DNA of 32,592 nt, taken from positions 1-32,592 of the forward strand of contig JAUIHN010000002.1 in the NCBI GenBank assembly GCA_030432305.1. The letters are read 5' to 3'. The position numbers were made by a program, and so were the translations under genes. Position 1 is the first letter of the stretch. Each line of letters starts with the position of its first letter. This document shows positions 31,389-32,592 of this stretch, one piece after another. This DNA comes from a bacterium (lineage in GTDB: Bacteria; Patescibacteriota; Saccharimonadia; Saccharimonadales; Saccharimonadaceae). The notes beneath the pieces are model-generated. The model made no database searches. It was not told the DNA's origin and worked only from the letters and a program-made list of their open reading frames with translations.

Positions 31389-31816
31389 TCGAGCTGTCTC
31401 CGTATGTGCTGACGGTCGCAGCGTCACTCCTGATTTCTCAAGCGCTGAAATATCTCATTTTGCTTCTGCGCGGAGGTAACTTTGATCATATCCGGCAACT
31501 TTATGCCTCTGGAAATATGCCGAGCACCCATAGCACCTCTGTTGTGGCGCTTTTGGTGATGATTGGTCTCCGGGACGGAACCGACTCTGGGTTGTTTAGC
31601 TTAGCCTTGCTATTTGCTGTTATCGTCATGTACGACACGATTATTCTGCGGCGTTCGGTTGGCGATCAGGGCACAGCGGTGCAGGCACTGATTAAGACAA
31701 TGAAGAGCACGATTGTTTTGCCGCGCGCCGCCAAAGGTCACACGCCGTACGAGTTGGTGGCCGGTGCTGTGCTGGGGCTAGTAATTGGCGTAGTTGTCTT
31801 TTTCGCTACGAATTAA
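31385..31816 (+). CDS. Divergent PAP2 (DUF212) membrane protein
   Basis: 143 residues with four hydrophobic segments. The signature [14 protein letters not shown] and the later [10 protein letters not shown]... [14 protein letters not shown] match the DUF212 divergent PAP2 family, relatives of lipid phosphatases. The substrate is not known. It starts at GTG 31385, sharing bases with the gyrA stop (GTGA), and so is coupled to gyrA. No terminator is seen before the rRNA promoter 14 bases past its stop. Confidence 0.85.
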   Translation: MIELSPYVLTVAASLLISQALKYLILLLRGGNFDHIRQLYASGNMPSTHSTSVVALLVMIGLRDGTDSGLFSLALLFAVIVMYDTIILRRSVGDQGTAVQALIKTMKSTIVLPRAAKGHTPYELVAGAVLGLVIGVVVFFATN

Positions 31817-31829
31817 CAGATAAAATGTC

Positions 31830-31858
31830 TTGACCTGAGGCTAATTTCAAGATAGAAT
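31830..31858 (+). promoter_or_regulatory. rRNA promoter
   Basis: TTGACC, 17-bp spacer, TAGAAT (31853-31858); expected start near 31865. A second -10-like TATAAT at 31954-31959 has no clear -35. The leader from 31865 to the 16S start is about 270 nt with no supported ORF. Confidence 0.72.
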
Positions 31859-32044
31859 CAGTAACAGTCTGATTGCTTATAGGCAACACTCAACGGAGTA
31901 TAGAAAACAATTTATGCGAGTTGGACAGATGATGTATGGGTCGTAGAGATCCATATAATCGGTCCTTAACAATTTAGTTGTGCAATATCATCGTCAGTTT
32001 ATTTTATGTTTAAAAACTACCGGTAACGGAAGTTAGATGAACCA

Positions 32045-32125
32045 GGTGCGAAGCACCCTTTAGGGGGAGCAGCCAGTTTCGCGAATTTATTTCGCGAATA
32101 ACTGCGCGAGAGGGGTAAACCCCTC
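32045..32125 (+). ncRNA. Structured leader motif, copy B (upstream of 16S rRNA)
   Basis: GGTGC-GAA-GCACC (32045-32057), AGGGGGA (32062), long hairpin CAGTT/AACTG with TCGCGAA/TTCGCGA (32074-32104), and GAGGGG-TAAA-CCCCTC (32110-32125). It has the same order and spacing as copy A: AGGGGGA to GAATTT is 21 bases in both. The middle stem differs completely in sequence but pairs in both. It ends 9 bases before the 16S start. Confidence 0.62.
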
Positions 32126-32133
32126 TTCCATCT

Positions 32134-32592
<459 letters not shown>

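Overview
This window looks like a chromosomal segment of a Candidatus Saccharibacteria (TM7 / Patescibacteria) genome. The 16S rRNA start at the right end has a Saccharibacteria-like opening. Proteins are small and tightly packed, often with overlapping starts and stops. Several families typical of this phylum are present: a conserved 400-residue membrane-anchored protein with a PPES motif, and a VirD4/TraG-like ATPase preceded by an acidic proline-rich protein. No phage, insertion sequence or CRISPR array is visible. The assignment rests on sequence recognition only.

Layout. 1-4.6 kb (+): end of uppP, ndk, a tRNA-Arg(CCU) surrounded by partial copies of itself, a ParB-like hypothetical, a PH-domain membrane protein, a PpiC-type foldase, superoxide dismutase and a degenerate Nudix protein. 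4.6-5.3 kb: non-coding block with tRNA-Asp (-), three 81-bp palindromic promoter-like units, and tRNA-Thr (+). 5.3-8.4 kb: membrane protein and family 2 glycosyltransferase (+) running tail to tail into nrdR (-), a 39-codon mini-gene (-) and tRNA-Val (-). 8.4-13.4 kb (+): T-box leader and frame-disrupted thrS, then nucleotidase, alkyltransferase-like protein, miaA, a winged-helix protein and an MBL-fold protein. 13.4-16.2 kb: rpmB (-), site-2 protease, a 6S-like RNA, a tRNA-Pro(GGG) carrying an 83-nt structured insertion, a Nudix-RNase H fusion and RNase P RNA. 16.2-20.6 kb (-): infC (AUU start)-rpmI-rplT, comM, then tmRNA (+) and an NlpC/P60 hydrolase. 20.6-21.5 kb: almost gene-free, but with a promoter and a roughly 430-nt strongly structured leader or ncRNA. 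21.5-25.2 kb (+): membrane protein, acidic protein and T4SS-like ATPase. 25.2-26.7 kb (-): two membrane proteins. 26.9-31.8 kb (+): gyrB-gyrA-divergent PAP2 protein. 31.8 kb to end: rRNA promoter, leader and the first part of 16S rRNA with an expanded V1 region.

The genes are mostly core information processing: translation (infC, rpmI, rplT, rpmB, thrS, tRNAs, tmRNA, miaA, 16S), RNA processing (rnpB, RNase H) and topology (gyrA, gyrB), with envelope functions between them. The least explained signals are non-coding: a promoter-fused inverted-repeat unit (three tandem copies before tRNA-Thr, one before ssrA), a leader motif shared by tRNA-Arg and 16S, the tRNA-Pro insertion and the 21-kb structured RNA. 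All RNA folds and promoters below were found by eye; no folding program or database search was run.
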